A stretch of 64,000 nt of DNA. Source: Bog-752 sp963799395. GTDB taxonomy: Bacteria > Actinomycetota > Thermoleophilia > UBA2241. Shown here piece by piece: positions 9,239 to 17,789 of this stretch. How positions within the stretch are numbered: the first letter of the stretch is position 1; every line of letters starts with the position of its first letter. Position numbers and translations under genes: made by a program. A model generated the notes under the pieces. The model saw only the letters and a list, made by a program, of their open reading frames with translations, did no database searches and was not told the DNA's origin. Location of the stretch: assembly GCA_963799395.1 (NCBI GenBank), contig CAWCWZ010000043.1, forward strand, positions 1-64,000. The letters are read 5' to 3'.

Positions 9239-9750
9239 CCCGTCGCCGGCCCCGGCGGCGGCGGGCAGGGCGCCGTGGACGCGGGCGGCGGCGCCACGAT
9301 GGCCTCGAGGTCGAACAGGAACCGGCGCTGAGCCGCGACGATCTTCTCCTGGGCTTCGCCGGTCCCGAACCAGGCCGCCCGATCGACCTCGGGGACCTCG
9401 ATGCGCCGGCCCGAGCGGCGCGGCCACTCGAGCTCGAAGGTGTTGCTGACGAGGGTCGCCGGGTCGAACTCCCCCGCGAAGGCCCAGGCGTGGACGATCT
9501 TGTGGTTCCTGTACTTGACCGCGCCGAGCGAGAGGTACGGGCCCCAGGGTTCGAGGCCGGTCTCTTCGGCGAACTCGCGGCGGGCGGCGGTGAGGAGATC
9601 CTCACCGCCGCCGACCTCGCCCTTGGGGATCGACCACACGCCGGCGTCCTTGCGCCCGTAGTAGGGCCCGCCGGGGTGCGCGAGCAGCACCTCGAGGCGC
9701 CGCTCGCGCACCCGGTACATCACGAGGCCGGCGCTCACGACCTTGGGCAT
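9235..9750 (-). CDS. NUDIX hydrolase
   Basis: 171 residues. The full NUDIX box is present at about residues 44-66 (GEVGGGEDLLTAARREF then AEETGL), with REFAEE supplying the metal-binding glutamates. The protein begins MPKVVSAGLVMYRVRERRLE, typical of the MutT/Ap4A-type clade that handles bis-phosphorylated nucleosides or damaged NTPs, with a WSIPKGE segment before the box. The C-terminus is proline-rich and unconserved. AGGAG stands just before the ATG; the GNAT gene upstream ends ten bases away, so the two are probably co-transcribed. Confidence 0.92.
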   Translation of the reverse strand: MPKVVSAGLVMYRVRERRLEVLLAHPGGPYYGRKDAGVWSIPKGEVGGGEDLLTAARREFAEETGLEPWGPYLSLGAVKYRNHKIVHAWAFAGEFDPATLVSNTFELEWPRRSGRRIEVPEVDRAAWFGTGEAQEKIVAAQRRFLFDLEAIVAPPPASTAPCPPPPGPATG

Positions 9751-9760
9751 CGGCGCTCCT

Positions 9761-10405
9761 CTACGGGGTCGGCGGCCGTCGGCCGCCGGGTGAGGAGGGT
9801 GCGCTCGGCGTGGCCGGCGGCGGCTCGCCGCCGCCGGCCACGCCGAGCGCCTTGCGGTAGAGCACCATGGTGTGGTCGTCGTGCCAGAACTCGCGCTCGT
9901 AGATGAAGCCCAGACCTTCCATCACCCGACGCGAGCGCACGTTGTCGGGCACCGTGTCGGCGATGATCTCGGAGCGCCCGAGATCGTCGCGAGCGACCTC
10001 GAGCAGGCGCCGGGTGAACTCGCTCGCGTAGCCGTGGCCCCAGGCGTCGAAGGCCAGCGCGTACATGAGCTCGATGGCGTCGGGGTCGCCGACGACCTCG
10101 CCGACGTCGGGATGGACCCGGTGGATGCCGGCCCGGCCCACGAGCCGGCCGGGCGGCGCGCCGGGTGCGGCGACCGCGAACAGCGCATACAGGCCGAAGC
10201 CGTGGACCTCCCAGTGGCGCAACTTGTCGTCGAGCCACTCGCGGTTCTCCTGCTCGGTGATCTCCTCGTCCCCGCCGCCGAGCCATACCAGGACACGCGG
10301 GTCGCGATGGAAGGTCAGAAAGAGCGGCTCGTCGGCCGCCGTCAGGCGCCGGCCGACGAGCCGCTCGGTTGCAACGAGGTCTGGTGCCACACCCGCGGCG
10401 CTCAT
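9761..10405 (-). CDS. GNAT N-acetyltransferase (RimJ/RimL-like)
   Basis: 214 residues, acetyl-CoA dependent. ATG 10405 is preceded by GGAGGGGG nine bases away, better than the ATG at 10444. The protein has LVATERLVGRRLTAADEP at its start, a beta4/alpha3 region (YALAFDAWGHGYASEFTRRL) and NVRSRRVMEGLGFIYERE near the end, the typical RimJ/RimL-like C-terminal pattern that acetylates amino termini or small amines. The last 30 residues are low-complexity (GGGEPPPATPSAPSSPGG) and coincide with a 24-bp perfect palindrome, so the natural end may lie before it. Target unknown. Confidence 0.88.
   Translation of the reverse strand: MSAAGVAPDLVATERLVGRRLTAADEPLFLTFHRDPRVLVWLGGGDEEITEQENREWLDDKLRHWEVHGFGLYALFAVAAPGAPPGRLVGRAGIHRVHPDVGEVVGDPDAIELMYALAFDAWGHGYASEFTRRLLEVARDDLGRSEIIADTVPDNVRSRRVMEGLGFIYEREFWHDDHTMVLYRKALGVAGGGEPPPATPSAPSSPGGRRPPTP
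9801..9850. repeat. Perfect 24-bp inverted repeat, 2-base loop, within the GNAT 3' end
   Basis: GCGCTCGGCGTGGCCGGCGG and its four following bases (9801-9824) pair exactly with 9827-9850 around loop TC. It is the longest perfect palindrome in the window and lies inside the annotated last codons of the acetyltransferase, where a terminator for that gene would be expected. Confidence 0.85.
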
Positions 10406-10454
10406 GTCGTCTGCCCCCTCCTGCCTCGTGATCGCGGCCGACAACTCAACAATG

Positions 10455-11237
10455 CTACGCCTCGAAGATCGCCGTCACGAGGCGGTAGCCCAGATCGATC
10501 TCGTCGAGCGCGAGCAGGTGGCCGAAGCGCCGCTCCCACTCCCCGCTTTCGAGATCGGCGGCCAGGCGGGCCAGGGGCGGGCCGATCACCTCGGGACCGA
10601 GCTCGCAGAAGCTCGAGATGCCGATCTGCACGACGGGGTCGAGGTACGCCGCCGGCCGGCGCCACCAGGCGCCGAGGAAACCGTCCGTGCAGTCGTGGGC
10701 CACGGGCACGGGCTCGATGATCGAGCCGCGGCAGGGCTCGAGACCCTGGAGGATGGCGGACATGGTCGGGAAGATCGCCCGGTCGCGCTCGCGGATCGCG
10801 GGCAGGTAGTCGGTCGTGAGCCACAGGGCGTCGTCGAACTCGGGGTCCCAGGTGAGCAGCACGGCCCGGCGGCGGGCGACCCGGCGCAGCTCGCCCAAGC
10901 CCGCTGGGACGTCGGTCCAGTGGTGCATGGTCAGCACACCCATGGCGGCGTCGAAGGCGGCGGCGGCGAACGGCAGGGACTCAGCGGCGGCGAGCGTGCA
11001 CGGCGCGGCCGCACGCGGCCGCGCCGCGATCATCGCCGCCGCCGGCTCGATCGCCGTGACCTCGAGATCGTCGGGCTCGTAAGCGCCCACGCCGGCCCCG
11101 ACGTTCACGACCGTGCGGGCGTCGCCGAGCGCGGCGCGGATCCGCCGAGCGATGCGCGGGTCGGGCCGCCGGGTGCGTCCGTAGTCGGCGCCGAGGGCGT
11201 CATATCTGGTCCGGCCGCGGTGCTCGCCCAGGCCCAT
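10455..11237 (-). CDS. SAM-dependent methyltransferase (class I, type 11-like)
   Basis: 260 residues. The AdoMet-binding motif VVNVGAGVGAYEP is near residue 45, followed by an acidic LEVTAIEPAAAMIA, and the core ends in MGVLTMHHWTDVPAGL, characteristic of Methyltransf_11 proteins acting on small molecules. I start at ATG 11237 (or GTG 11240), just after the stop of the upstream membrane gene, so they are likely coupled. Substrate unknown. Confidence 0.88.
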   Translation of the reverse strand: MGLGEHRGRTRYDALGADYGRTRRPDPRIARRIRAALGDARTVVNVGAGVGAYEPDDLEVTAIEPAAAMIAARPRAAAPCTLAAAESLPFAAAAFDAAMGVLTMHHWTDVPAGLGELRRVARRRAVLLTWDPEFDDALWLTTDYLPAIRERDRAIFPTMSAILQGLEPCRGSIIEPVPVAHDCTDGFLGAWWRRPAAYLDPVVQIGISSFCELGPEVIGPPLARLAADLESGEWERRFGHLLALDEIDLGYRLVTAIFEA

Positions 11238-11242
11238 CACGC

Positions 11243-11575
11243 CTAGCGGACGAGCAGCGACGGCAGGGCGAAGAGGATGACGCAGATACCGAACACCCGG
11301 TCGGGCGGCAGATCGTCGCCGGGCGACGCCGACGATCGCGGCCAGTAGCCCATGGAGAGCAGTCTCACGAGCCACCCGGTCGCGATGCCGATCCCGATGG
11401 CGACTCCGAAGATGCCGACCAGCGAATAGGCGAGCGACACGACAGCGTCGAGGCCGCGCGGCAGCGCCCCCAGCGCCACGACGAAGCCGATCCCGGCGGC
11501 GAGCGAGACGGCCCAGGCGATGACCGCGCCGCGCGTGACCAGCCGCCTGCGCCGCGCCACCCGGACCTCAGTCAC
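11243..11575 (-). CDS. Small membrane protein, unknown
   Basis: 110 residues with three hydrophobic segments: about 17-38 (GAVIAWAVSLAAGIGFVVAL), 46-70 (VSLAYSLVGIFGVAIGIGI) and 93-108 (VFGICVILFALPSLLV), and a basic N-terminus (RVARRRRLVTR). I do not recognise a family. It overlaps the upstream gene by eight bases and the downstream methyltransferase starts within six bases of its stop, so all three form an operon. Confidence 0.6.
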   Translation of the reverse strand: MTEVRVARRRRLVTRGAVIAWAVSLAAGIGFVVALGALPRGLDAVVSLAYSLVGIFGVAIGIGIATGWLVRLLSMGYWPRSSASPGDDLPPDRVFGICVILFALPSLLVR

Positions 11576-12242
11576 GGGGGGCGCGCGGCGTCTCGCCGGC
11601 GCCCCGTGCGATGATCTCGAACGTGCGGACGACCGTGTCGATGGCGGCCCGGTTGCGCGCCAGGTCGCCCGGCGGGTCCACGCCGAGCGTCACCTGGAAG
11701 GTCTGCAGGCCGGCGTAGGCGACCCAGACCTGCACGTGCCCCGGCAACGCCGGCTCGCCACCCGGGAGGGCGGGCGGCGACTCCGAGCCGCCGCCCTGGC
11801 CACGTGGCGGCAGCTCGGTAGCGCCGGCCGCGGGCGGCACGAAGTAGTCGCAGTGCATCGCCGGGCAGCCGGCCAGCATCGCGGCCTTCCAGGGCGAGTG
11901 GATCGTCCAGCCGTTCCGCTCGGCGGTGTGGGCGATGTAGCGGTTGTGGATGACGAGCTGCTCGGCAAGCTCGTGGGGCAGCGTCTCGTAGCCGGCCTCG
12001 ACCCGCGAGACCGACAGCACGGCCCGCTCGCCGCCGGGGCCGCGCGCGGTGAGGCGGACCGACTTCACGTTGCCGGGCAGATCGGGTGGCGGGTCGAGAG
12101 CCGGACCGTCGACGAACGAGTCGTCGACCGCGAACCGCACGCCGAGCTCGCGGCTGACGAAGACGCGCGTGGTCGAGCCGGCGCTCACCCCGGGCAGCGT
12201 GCGATCGGCGCGGTCACCGCGCCACCCGAAGCCATCCGTCAC
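11568..12242 (-). CDS. Hypothetical protein (possible lipoprotein-like surface or stress protein)
   Basis: 224 residues, no signal peptide and no family that I recognise. The body reads like a mixed alpha/beta domain (VFVSRELGVRFAVDDSFVDG ... LQTFQVTLGVDPPGDLARNR ... VVRTFEII), reminiscent of PsbP/DUF1795-type folds in which a short text 'AIDTVVRTFEI' closes the domain; this is only a suggestion. A glycine/proline-rich loop is near residue 145. The stop overlaps the downstream small membrane gene by eight bases. Confidence 0.5.
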   Translation of the reverse strand: MTDGFGWRGDRADRTLPGVSAGSTTRVFVSRELGVRFAVDDSFVDGPALDPPPDLPGNVKSVRLTARGPGGERAVLSVSRVEAGYETLPHELAEQLVIHNRYIAHTAERNGWTIHSPWKAAMLAGCPAMHCDYFVPPAAGATELPPRGQGGGSESPPALPGGEPALPGHVQVWVAYAGLQTFQVTLGVDPPGDLARNRAAIDTVVRTFEIIARGAGETPRAPRD

Positions 12243-12263
12243 CCGTCACGCCGCTCCCTTTCG

Positions 12264-13085
12264 TCACTTCCTGCCGTGCAGTATCCCCATGCTACCCACC
12301 ATGAAGGGTAACCGTAGCGCCCCAGGGATGAACTCGGACCGGCCGGTATCGATGTAGTCGACCGAAGCGACTCCCCAGCCGCGGATCGCGGCCAGCAGAT
12401 CGTCGATCTCGCCGTAGGCGCTCTTTGAGCGGAACAGGTCCTGAAAGGCGAAGGCTCCGCCGGGCTCGAGCACCCGCAGCGCCTCTTTCACGACGTCTCG
12501 CTTGTCGCGCACGCCGCGCACCTCGTGGAAGCAGAGGTTGCTGACCACCGCGGCGTAGCTGCCGTCGGCATAGGGCAGCGCCGCCGCGTTCGCCTGCCGG
12601 AAGCTCACGCGCTCGGACACGCCGCGGCTGGCGGCGTTGCTCTCGCAGACGTCGCGCGAGTACTCCCAGCTCTCACCCCAGAAGTCGACGCCGGTGACGC
12701 GCGCCTGGGGGAACCGATCGGCGAGAGCGATGCTGAGGGGTCCGTTGCCGCAGCCGATGTCGAGGGCGCGCCCGCGACCGTCCCACGAGAGGCGATCGAG
12801 AACGAGGCCCTGGATGCATGCCTGCACCTGGCCGCCCCCGGCCGCCAGCAGGCGGCGGGCGAAGGCAAAGTAGGCGGCGACGAGGCCCGCCAGCACGGCG
12901 GCCCCCAGGAGCACGCCGGCCAGCCACCAGAGGTGCAGCAGCACGTGCGCGGCGCCGGCCAGGACGACGAGCACGACGGCGGCGAGCGCCGGCGCCACGA
13001 CGAACCTCGTTGAGACCCAGTTGCCGTACTCGGGCCGGCCGAGCGTCGGCTCCTCGGCGACCCTGGCCGCAGACCCCCTGTTCAC
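12264..13085 (-). CDS. Membrane-anchored SAM-dependent methyltransferase
   Basis: 273 residues. Two membrane helices lie at about residues 28-50 and 53-76 (ALAAVVLVVLAGAAHVLLHL; LAGVLLGAAVLAGLVAAYF), followed by a cytosolic class I methyltransferase core: ALDIGCGNGPLSIALADRFP (motif I), VTGVDFWGESWEYSRDVCES, then YAAVVSNLCFHEVRGVRDK. The VDFWG...W.YS pattern occurs in actinobacterial and archaeal methyltransferases of unknown substrate. It is 21 bases upstream of the preceding hypothetical gene and may lead that operon. Confidence 0.85.
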   Translation of the reverse strand: MNRGSAARVAEEPTLGRPEYGNWVSTRFVVAPALAAVVLVVLAGAAHVLLHLWWLAGVLLGAAVLAGLVAAYFAFARRLLAAGGGQVQACIQGLVLDRLSWDGRGRALDIGCGNGPLSIALADRFPQARVTGVDFWGESWEYSRDVCESNAASRGVSERVSFRQANAAALPYADGSYAAVVSNLCFHEVRGVRDKRDVVKEALRVLEPGGAFAFQDLFRSKSAYGEIDDLLAAIRGWGVASVDYIDTGRSEFIPGALRLPFMVGSMGILHGRK

Positions 13086-13204
13086 AGACCCCTCCCCGAC
13101 CGGCGGTTAGGCGCGCGACGTCGCCGGCATGCCCCCCGGGCGACCCCGCAGCCACCTACAATACCGCCGCCGCGAGCCGGGCGCCACAGCCCGGCCGTGT
13201 ACGG

Positions 13205-13708
13205 CTAGGGCGTCGGGCTGAGGGTCTGCGTCGGGCTGAGGGTCGGGGTCGGGCTGAGGGTCGGGGTCGGGCTTGACGTGGGTGTCGGGCTTGACGTGGG
13301 TGTCGGGCTGAGCGCTGGCACCGGCTTCTTGGCGGGCCGCGGGGCGACCGACGCGGCAGGAGGAGTCACCACCAGCTTCTTGCCGACCAGCGAGAGGGTG
13401 CTGCAGTTCTCATAGCCGGGCGGCGGGACCAGCTCTCCGTGCTCGAACCGGTAGGGAACCGGCATCACGTGCGAGTCGGCCGCCTGCAGCGCGAACCCGT
13501 CGGCCGTCCGGTAGATGTGCACGGTCGTGATCCCGCCATTGACGAGATCGGGGATCGACCACGTGCCGACGAACTCCTCCCCTGCCGGCGCGCGGAAGGC
13601 CATGACCATCGCCAGCACGGCGACGGCCGCCAGTACGCAGGCGAGCGCGAGCTGGGTCTCTCGCGACGTCTTCACGTTCGCCACGACTTCTTGCAGGGAT
13701 ACGTTCAT
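13205..13708 (-). CDS. Membrane-anchored protein with SPTPT-repeat tail
   Basis: 167 residues. A single N-terminal membrane helix (about residues 19-38, LALACVLAAVAVLAMVMAF) anchors an exported domain that includes EEFVGTWSIPDLVNGGITTV and a C-terminal tail built from SPTPT/SPTLSPTPTL pentads (about residues 132-167), with matching tandem 10-15-bp repeats in the DNA at 13208-13310. Such proline/threonine tails span the cell wall in actinobacteria. The domain resembles simple 'GTW...' lipocalin-like sheets. Repeat count is likely to vary between strains. Function unknown. Confidence 0.6.
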   Translation of the reverse strand: MNVSLQEVVANVKTSRETQLALACVLAAVAVLAMVMAFRAPAGEEFVGTWSIPDLVNGGITTVHIYRTADGFALQAADSHVMPVPYRFEHGELVPPPGYENCSTLSLVGKKLVVTPPAASVAPRPAKKPVPALSPTPTSSPTPTSSPTPTLSPTPTLSPTQTLSPTP

Positions 13709-13796
13709 GACACGCCTGTCATCGGCCCGACGGCCGTCCGGCTTGACCCCTTCGCGGCCGGCGCTTGGCGGCGTGCCCGGTCTTCGGCGGGCGGCC

Positions 13797-14369
13797 TCAG
13801 ACCGCGATCAGCGCCCGCGCGGCGGCGATCAGGTCGTCGCGCGTCTCCCAGTCGTGAGGTCCCTCGAGGCTGGTCGCGATGAGCTGGCCGGCGGGCTTCA
13901 TGCCGATCCAGGTCATGCCGTAGGCCACGGTCGAGAGCACCTGGTAGCCGAAGAACACCGGTCCGTCGGCCTGCGTGGTGATCACGTAGAGCCCCTTGCC
14001 CGGAGCGATGCGCGGCACCGGCTCCTCGCCCTCGGGGACACCCTCGAAGGGCATGAGAGCGTAGCAACGGTCGACGATCGCCTTAATCTGAGCCGTCAGG
14101 CCGTAGAAGTAGACGGGGCTCGCCAGCAGCAGCGCGTCGCACTGCCTGATCGCCGCGTACACGGCGTGCATGTCGTCCCGCTGCACGCACACCGCATCGG
14201 CGGAACGCTTGCAAGAGCCGCAGGCAAGACAGCCGGCGACGTTCATCTCCTTTGCGGAGAAGACCTCGGCGGTCGCGCCGCGCCCCATCGCGCCCTCGAC
14301 GGCGAGGCGCATGAGCGCGGTGCTGTTGCCGTTCTTGCGCGGGCTGCCTGCGATGGCGACGAGCTTCAT
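13797..14369 (-). CDS. NADPH-dependent FMN reductase / iron-sulfur flavoprotein-like
   Basis: 190-residue flavodoxin-fold protein. ATG 14369 follows GGAGG by ten bases. The FMN phosphate loop is AIAGSPRKNGNSTALM near the start; next comes GCLACGSCKRSADAVC, a cysteine cluster as in archaeal/clostridial iron-sulfur flavoproteins, and then LLLASPVYFYGLTAQIK, typical of the family. The four cysteines (about residues 47-60) could hold an Fe-S cluster or take part in thiol redox. It presumably transfers electrons from NAD(P)H or ferredoxin to quinones or small acceptors. Confidence 0.88.
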   Translation of the reverse strand: MKLVAIAGSPRKNGNSTALMRLAVEGAMGRGATAEVFSAKEMNVAGCLACGSCKRSADAVCVQRDDMHAVYAAIRQCDALLLASPVYFYGLTAQIKAIVDRCYALMPFEGVPEGEEPVPRIAPGKGLYVITTQADGPVFFGYQVLSTVAYGMTWIGMKPAGQLIATSLEGPHDWETRDDLIAAARALIAV

Positions 14370-14609
14370 GATCCGGGCCCTCCTTGGCGTCGTCGACCCC
14401 TCGGCCGCCATGCTACAGGAGGGGGGGGAGTGGGCCGACCGACGCTATCAGCTCCAGGGGCTCGGTCCACCCGCGCTACCCTCGCCACGGCTCGAGGAAC
14501 TCGAGCAGGCCTGAGCCTGCCCGGACTGCACGGTGAGCGGGCCGACGAACCGGGGTTCGAGGCACCGCAGCGGCCCGTCCAGTCATCGCTGGTGAAGTGA
14601 GCGCAGGGC

Positions 14610-14634
14610 GGGTGCGAGGCGGTGCCTCGCACCC
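14610..14634 (-). terminator. 11-bp hairpin after the DUF2207-like gene
   Basis: GGGTGCGAGGC (14610-14620) pairs with 14624-14634 around loop GGT, 21 bases past the stop of the gene ending at 14655. Confidence 0.55.
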
Positions 14635-14654
14635 CTCTACCTGCTTCATGCCGA

Positions 14655-15620
14655 TCAGCGCCCTCTCCGAAGGCCCAGCGTGCGCAGCCACTCGGCGATG
14701 CGGCCGTCGCCCACGTCGTTGTGGGCGAGGTACAGTTCCTGGTCGTCGATCATAAGCGACTCGGCCAGCCGCCCGAGTCGCTCATAGTCGTCGCGCAACT
14801 CCCTGCGGGCCAGCGTCGCGTCACCGAGCGCCACCGCGAAGGCGAGGTGACGTCCCCACAGCGCCACCTCGTCCAGGTGTTTCTCGCCGAGGTGTCCGAA
14901 GTCGTGCCAGTAGCGCTGCAGGTGACCGCAACGCACCTGGAGGATCCTGCCGGGGCGGCTTCGCCGGTACATGACCCTGTCGAAGCCGTAGGCGACACCG
15001 GCCAAGACCATGGCCGCGACCTCGAACACCCAGGTGTGCGTCAAGCCCGACGCGACGAAGGCGAACAGCAGCATGGCGACGGCGACCACAGTCACCTTCG
15101 TGGCCGCCCGGAACCCATACGGCTCGACCGCCAGAGCAAGCTCGTCGACCTCCTCGATCACGCAGCCACCGAACTCTCCGATGCGCTCGTCGTAGACCTG
15201 CCGGTCGCGCCAGTTCATGCGGTGCAGCACATCGAGCGATGCCAGGGGACACAGCCTGCCGCACGGCGCAAGCAGCAGGGCGAGGGCAGCCAGCTCATGT
15301 GGCCAGAGGCCGGCCGCCCGTTCCCGCCGAAGCGACAGCAGGGATCGGCTCGCCCTGTAGGCCGGGTCGTCGTCGAGGTCCACGACGCCGCGCGCGACCA
15401 GGTCCATCGCGGTCGCCGCCAGGTCGTCTCCCCGAAGCTCGTAGAACCGGTTGACGTAGCCGGCCACCGCCGGCGGCACACCGAGATCGTCCGGATCGCG
15501 GACGTACACCTCGTTCAGCGCTTCCCGGTACTCCCTGCCGTCGCGCAGAAAGAGGAGGGCGTACACGACCAGGCCCCCGCCGATGGCGACGACGCCGAGA
15601 ATGACCCCGAGCAGGTCCAT
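14655..15620 (-). CDS. DUF2207-like membrane protein (C-terminal half type)
   Basis: 321 residues. One N-terminal helix (GVILGVVAIGGGLVVYALLF) is followed by RDPDDLGVPPAVAGYVNRFY and AATAMDLVARGVVDLDD, matching the cytosolic part of DUF2207 proteins, where the text 'dxxAtxxdLxxRGxl' is conserved. Two further helices are near residues 175-215. The C-terminal LDEVALWGRHLAFAVALGDA corresponds to the family's 'lWerYLvYAvALG' end. The usual extracytoplasmic N-terminal sandwich is missing, so this is a shortened member or a new start. Function unknown. Confidence 0.65.
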   Translation of the reverse strand: MDLLGVILGVVAIGGGLVVYALLFLRDGREYREALNEVYVRDPDDLGVPPAVAGYVNRFYELRGDDLAATAMDLVARGVVDLDDDPAYRASRSLLSLRRERAAGLWPHELAALALLLAPCGRLCPLASLDVLHRMNWRDRQVYDERIGEFGGCVIEEVDELALAVEPYGFRAATKVTVVAVAMLLFAFVASGLTHTWVFEVAAMVLAGVAYGFDRVMYRRSRPGRILQVRCGHLQRYWHDFGHLGEKHLDEVALWGRHLAFAVALGDATLARRELRDDYERLGRLAESLMIDDQELYLAHNDVGDGRIAEWLRTLGLRRGR

Positions 15621-15641
15621 CTGAGCGGCTACTCCCCCAGA

Positions 15642-17613
15642 TCAGCCGAACCGACGGCGGGTTGGACTGAGGAGACTCTCCGCCCTTTCGACCTTCGGCA
15701 GCCGCCGCTCGGCGACCTCGGCGATGACCTCGCGCACGAACTCCTCGACCGGCACCGAGCCGGTCTCCTCGCCGCGGGCGCGCACGCTCACCGCTTTCGC
15801 CTCTTCCTCACGGTCGCCGACGACCAGCAGGTAGGGCACCTTCTGCAGCTGGCCGTCGCGGATGCGCTTGCCGACGCTCTCGGAGCGGTCGTCGAGCTCG
15901 GCCCGCAGGCCGGCGACGCGCAGCGCCTCGACCGCGCCCGCGGCGTAGCCGGCGTGCCGGTCGCTGACCGGCAACACCAGAGCCTGCACCGGCGCCAGCC
16001 AGGTCGGCAGGTTGCCGCCGTAGTGCTCGAGCAGGATGCCCATGAAGCGCTCGATCGAGCCCAGCATGGCGCGGTGGATCATCACCGGGCGGTGCTCCTC
16101 GTTGTCGGGGCCGGTGTAGGTGATGTCGAGGCGCTCGGGCATGGCGAAGTCGACCTGGATGGTGCCGCACTGCCAGGTGCGGCCCATGACGTCGCGGATG
16201 TGAAAGTCGATCTTGGGGCCGTAGAAGGCGCCGTCGCCGGGGTTCAACTGGTAGTCGATGCCCTCGGCTTCGAGCACGTGGGACAGGGCGCCTTCGGCGG
16301 TGGCCCACATCTCGTCTGAGCCGATGCTCTTGTCGGGCCGGGTCGAGAGCTCGATGTGGACGTCGGTGAAGCCGAAGGCGGCGTAGATGTGGTGCATGAA
16401 GCGCACCACGCGCGGTGACCTCGTCTTCGAGCTGCTCGGGGGTGCAGTAGATGTGGGCGTCGTCCTGGGTGAAGTAGCGCACCCGGAACAGGCCGTGCAG
16501 CACGCCGCTCATCTCGTGGCGGTGCACCTGACCGAGCTCGGCCATGCGCAGCGGCAGGTCGCGGTAGCTGCGGCGGCGCGACTTGTAGATGAGCAGGCCG
16601 CCGGGGCAGTTCATGGGCTTGATGGCAAACGGCGCCCCGTCGATCTCGGTGAAGTACATGTTGTCCTTGTAGTTCTCCCAGTGGCCCGAGCGCTCCCAGA
16701 GCTCGCGGCGCAGGATCTGCGGGGTGCGGATCTCCTCGTAGCCGGCCTGCACGTGCTCCTCGCGCCAGTAGTCGATCATGGCGTTCCACAGTCGCATGCC
16801 GTTGGCGTGGAAGAACGGAAAGCCCGGGGCCTTCGTCGTGAAAGCTGAAGAGGTCGAGGTCGCGGCCGATGCGGCGGTGGTCGCGCTGGCGAGCCATCTC
16901 GAGGGCCTCGAGGTAGGCGACGAGCTCCTCCTTCTTGGCGAAGGCGGTGCCGTAGATGCGGGTGAGCTGGGCGTTGTGCTCGTCGCCGCGCCAGTAGGCG
17001 CCGGCTACGCTGGTCAGCTTGAAGGTGCCCTTGCCGAGGCGCCCGGTGCTGGGCAGGTGCGGCCCGCGGCACAGGTCGACGAACTCGCCCTGGGTGTAGA
17101 TGCTGATGGTCTGCTCGTCGGGCAGGTCCTCGATGAGCTCGACCTTGAAGGGCTGGTCCTTGTTCGGAAGAGCCTGAGCGCCTCGTCGCGCGGCAGCTCG
17201 GCGCGGGCGACCGGCAGGTTCTCGGCGACGACCTTGGCCATCTCCTCTTCGATGCGGGCGAAGTCGGCGTCGGAGACGGGCTCGGCGAAGCGGAAGTCGT
17301 AGTAGAAGCCGTTCTCGATGGTCGGCCCGATGGCGTACTCGGTGCCCGGCCACAGGCGCTGCACCGCCTGGGCGAGCGCGTGCGAGGCGCTGTGGCGCAG
17401 GATGTGGACGCCGGCCGGCGAGTCGAGAGTGACGATGGCGACCTGGTCGCCGTCGTGAAGCTCGCGGCTCAAGTCGACGGGCTCTGAGTCGACCGAGGCC
17501 GCGACGGCGGCCTTGGCGAGGCGCGGCCCGATCGCCTGAGCGGCGTCGAGCGCGGTCGCGCCGTCGGGGAGTTCGAGCGGGGAGCCGTCGGGCAGGGTGA
17601 CGTGGAGAGGCAT
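15642..17613 (-). CDS. thrS: Threonine--tRNA ligase (three frame changes)
   Basis: Class II synthetase charging tRNA(Thr), about 657 codons, normal for the family. In order: TGS domain (MPLHVTLPDGSPLELPDGAT), the SAD editing domain with ILRHSASHALAQAVQRLWPG and later CRGPHLPSTGRLGKG (HxxxH and CxxxH type metal residues), a catalytic core with MNCPGGLLIYKSR, RMAELGQVHRHEMSGVLHGL and FRVRYFTQDDAHIYC, motif 3 near HRAMLGSIERFMGILLEHY, and the anticodon-binding domain from APVQALVLPVSDRHAGYA to the end. Frames change near 17165, 16820 and 16412; each time homology resumes at once. Three independent indels in an essential gene argue for sequence errors. A TAGAAT -10 is upstream at 17678. Confidence 0.93.
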
Positions 17614-17667
17614 GTGCGCACCGGTCCTTTGTGCTCGCGCCCGCGCACGTTGCGGGGGCTGTTGACC

Positions 17668-17700
17668 GGGAGATTCTACCAGACTCGGCGGAACGACCTA
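17668..17700 (-). promoter_or_regulatory. Possible thrS promoter
   Basis: TAGAAT (17678-17673, minus strand) is a good -10 hexamer about 60 bases upstream of the thrS ATG; the -35 is weak (TAGGTC-like around 17700). I see no T-box: no specifier stem or GGUGGNACCGCG-type antiterminator. Confidence 0.35.
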
Positions 17701-17789
17701 CGAAGCCGGCGGCTGCCGTCGCGTAATGGAGTGGACGTTGCCCCGCAGAGCTCGGTCTGGTCCATCACCATCTCGTCGCAGCTGCGCCG

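Noticed and set aside
13205..13320. A non-coding tandem repeat at 13205-13310.
   Set aside because: The repeats are in-frame SPTPT codons of the membrane-anchored protein.
17614..17720. A T-box or threonine-sensing leader for thrS.
   Set aside because: No specifier hairpin, no T-box sequence and too little space.
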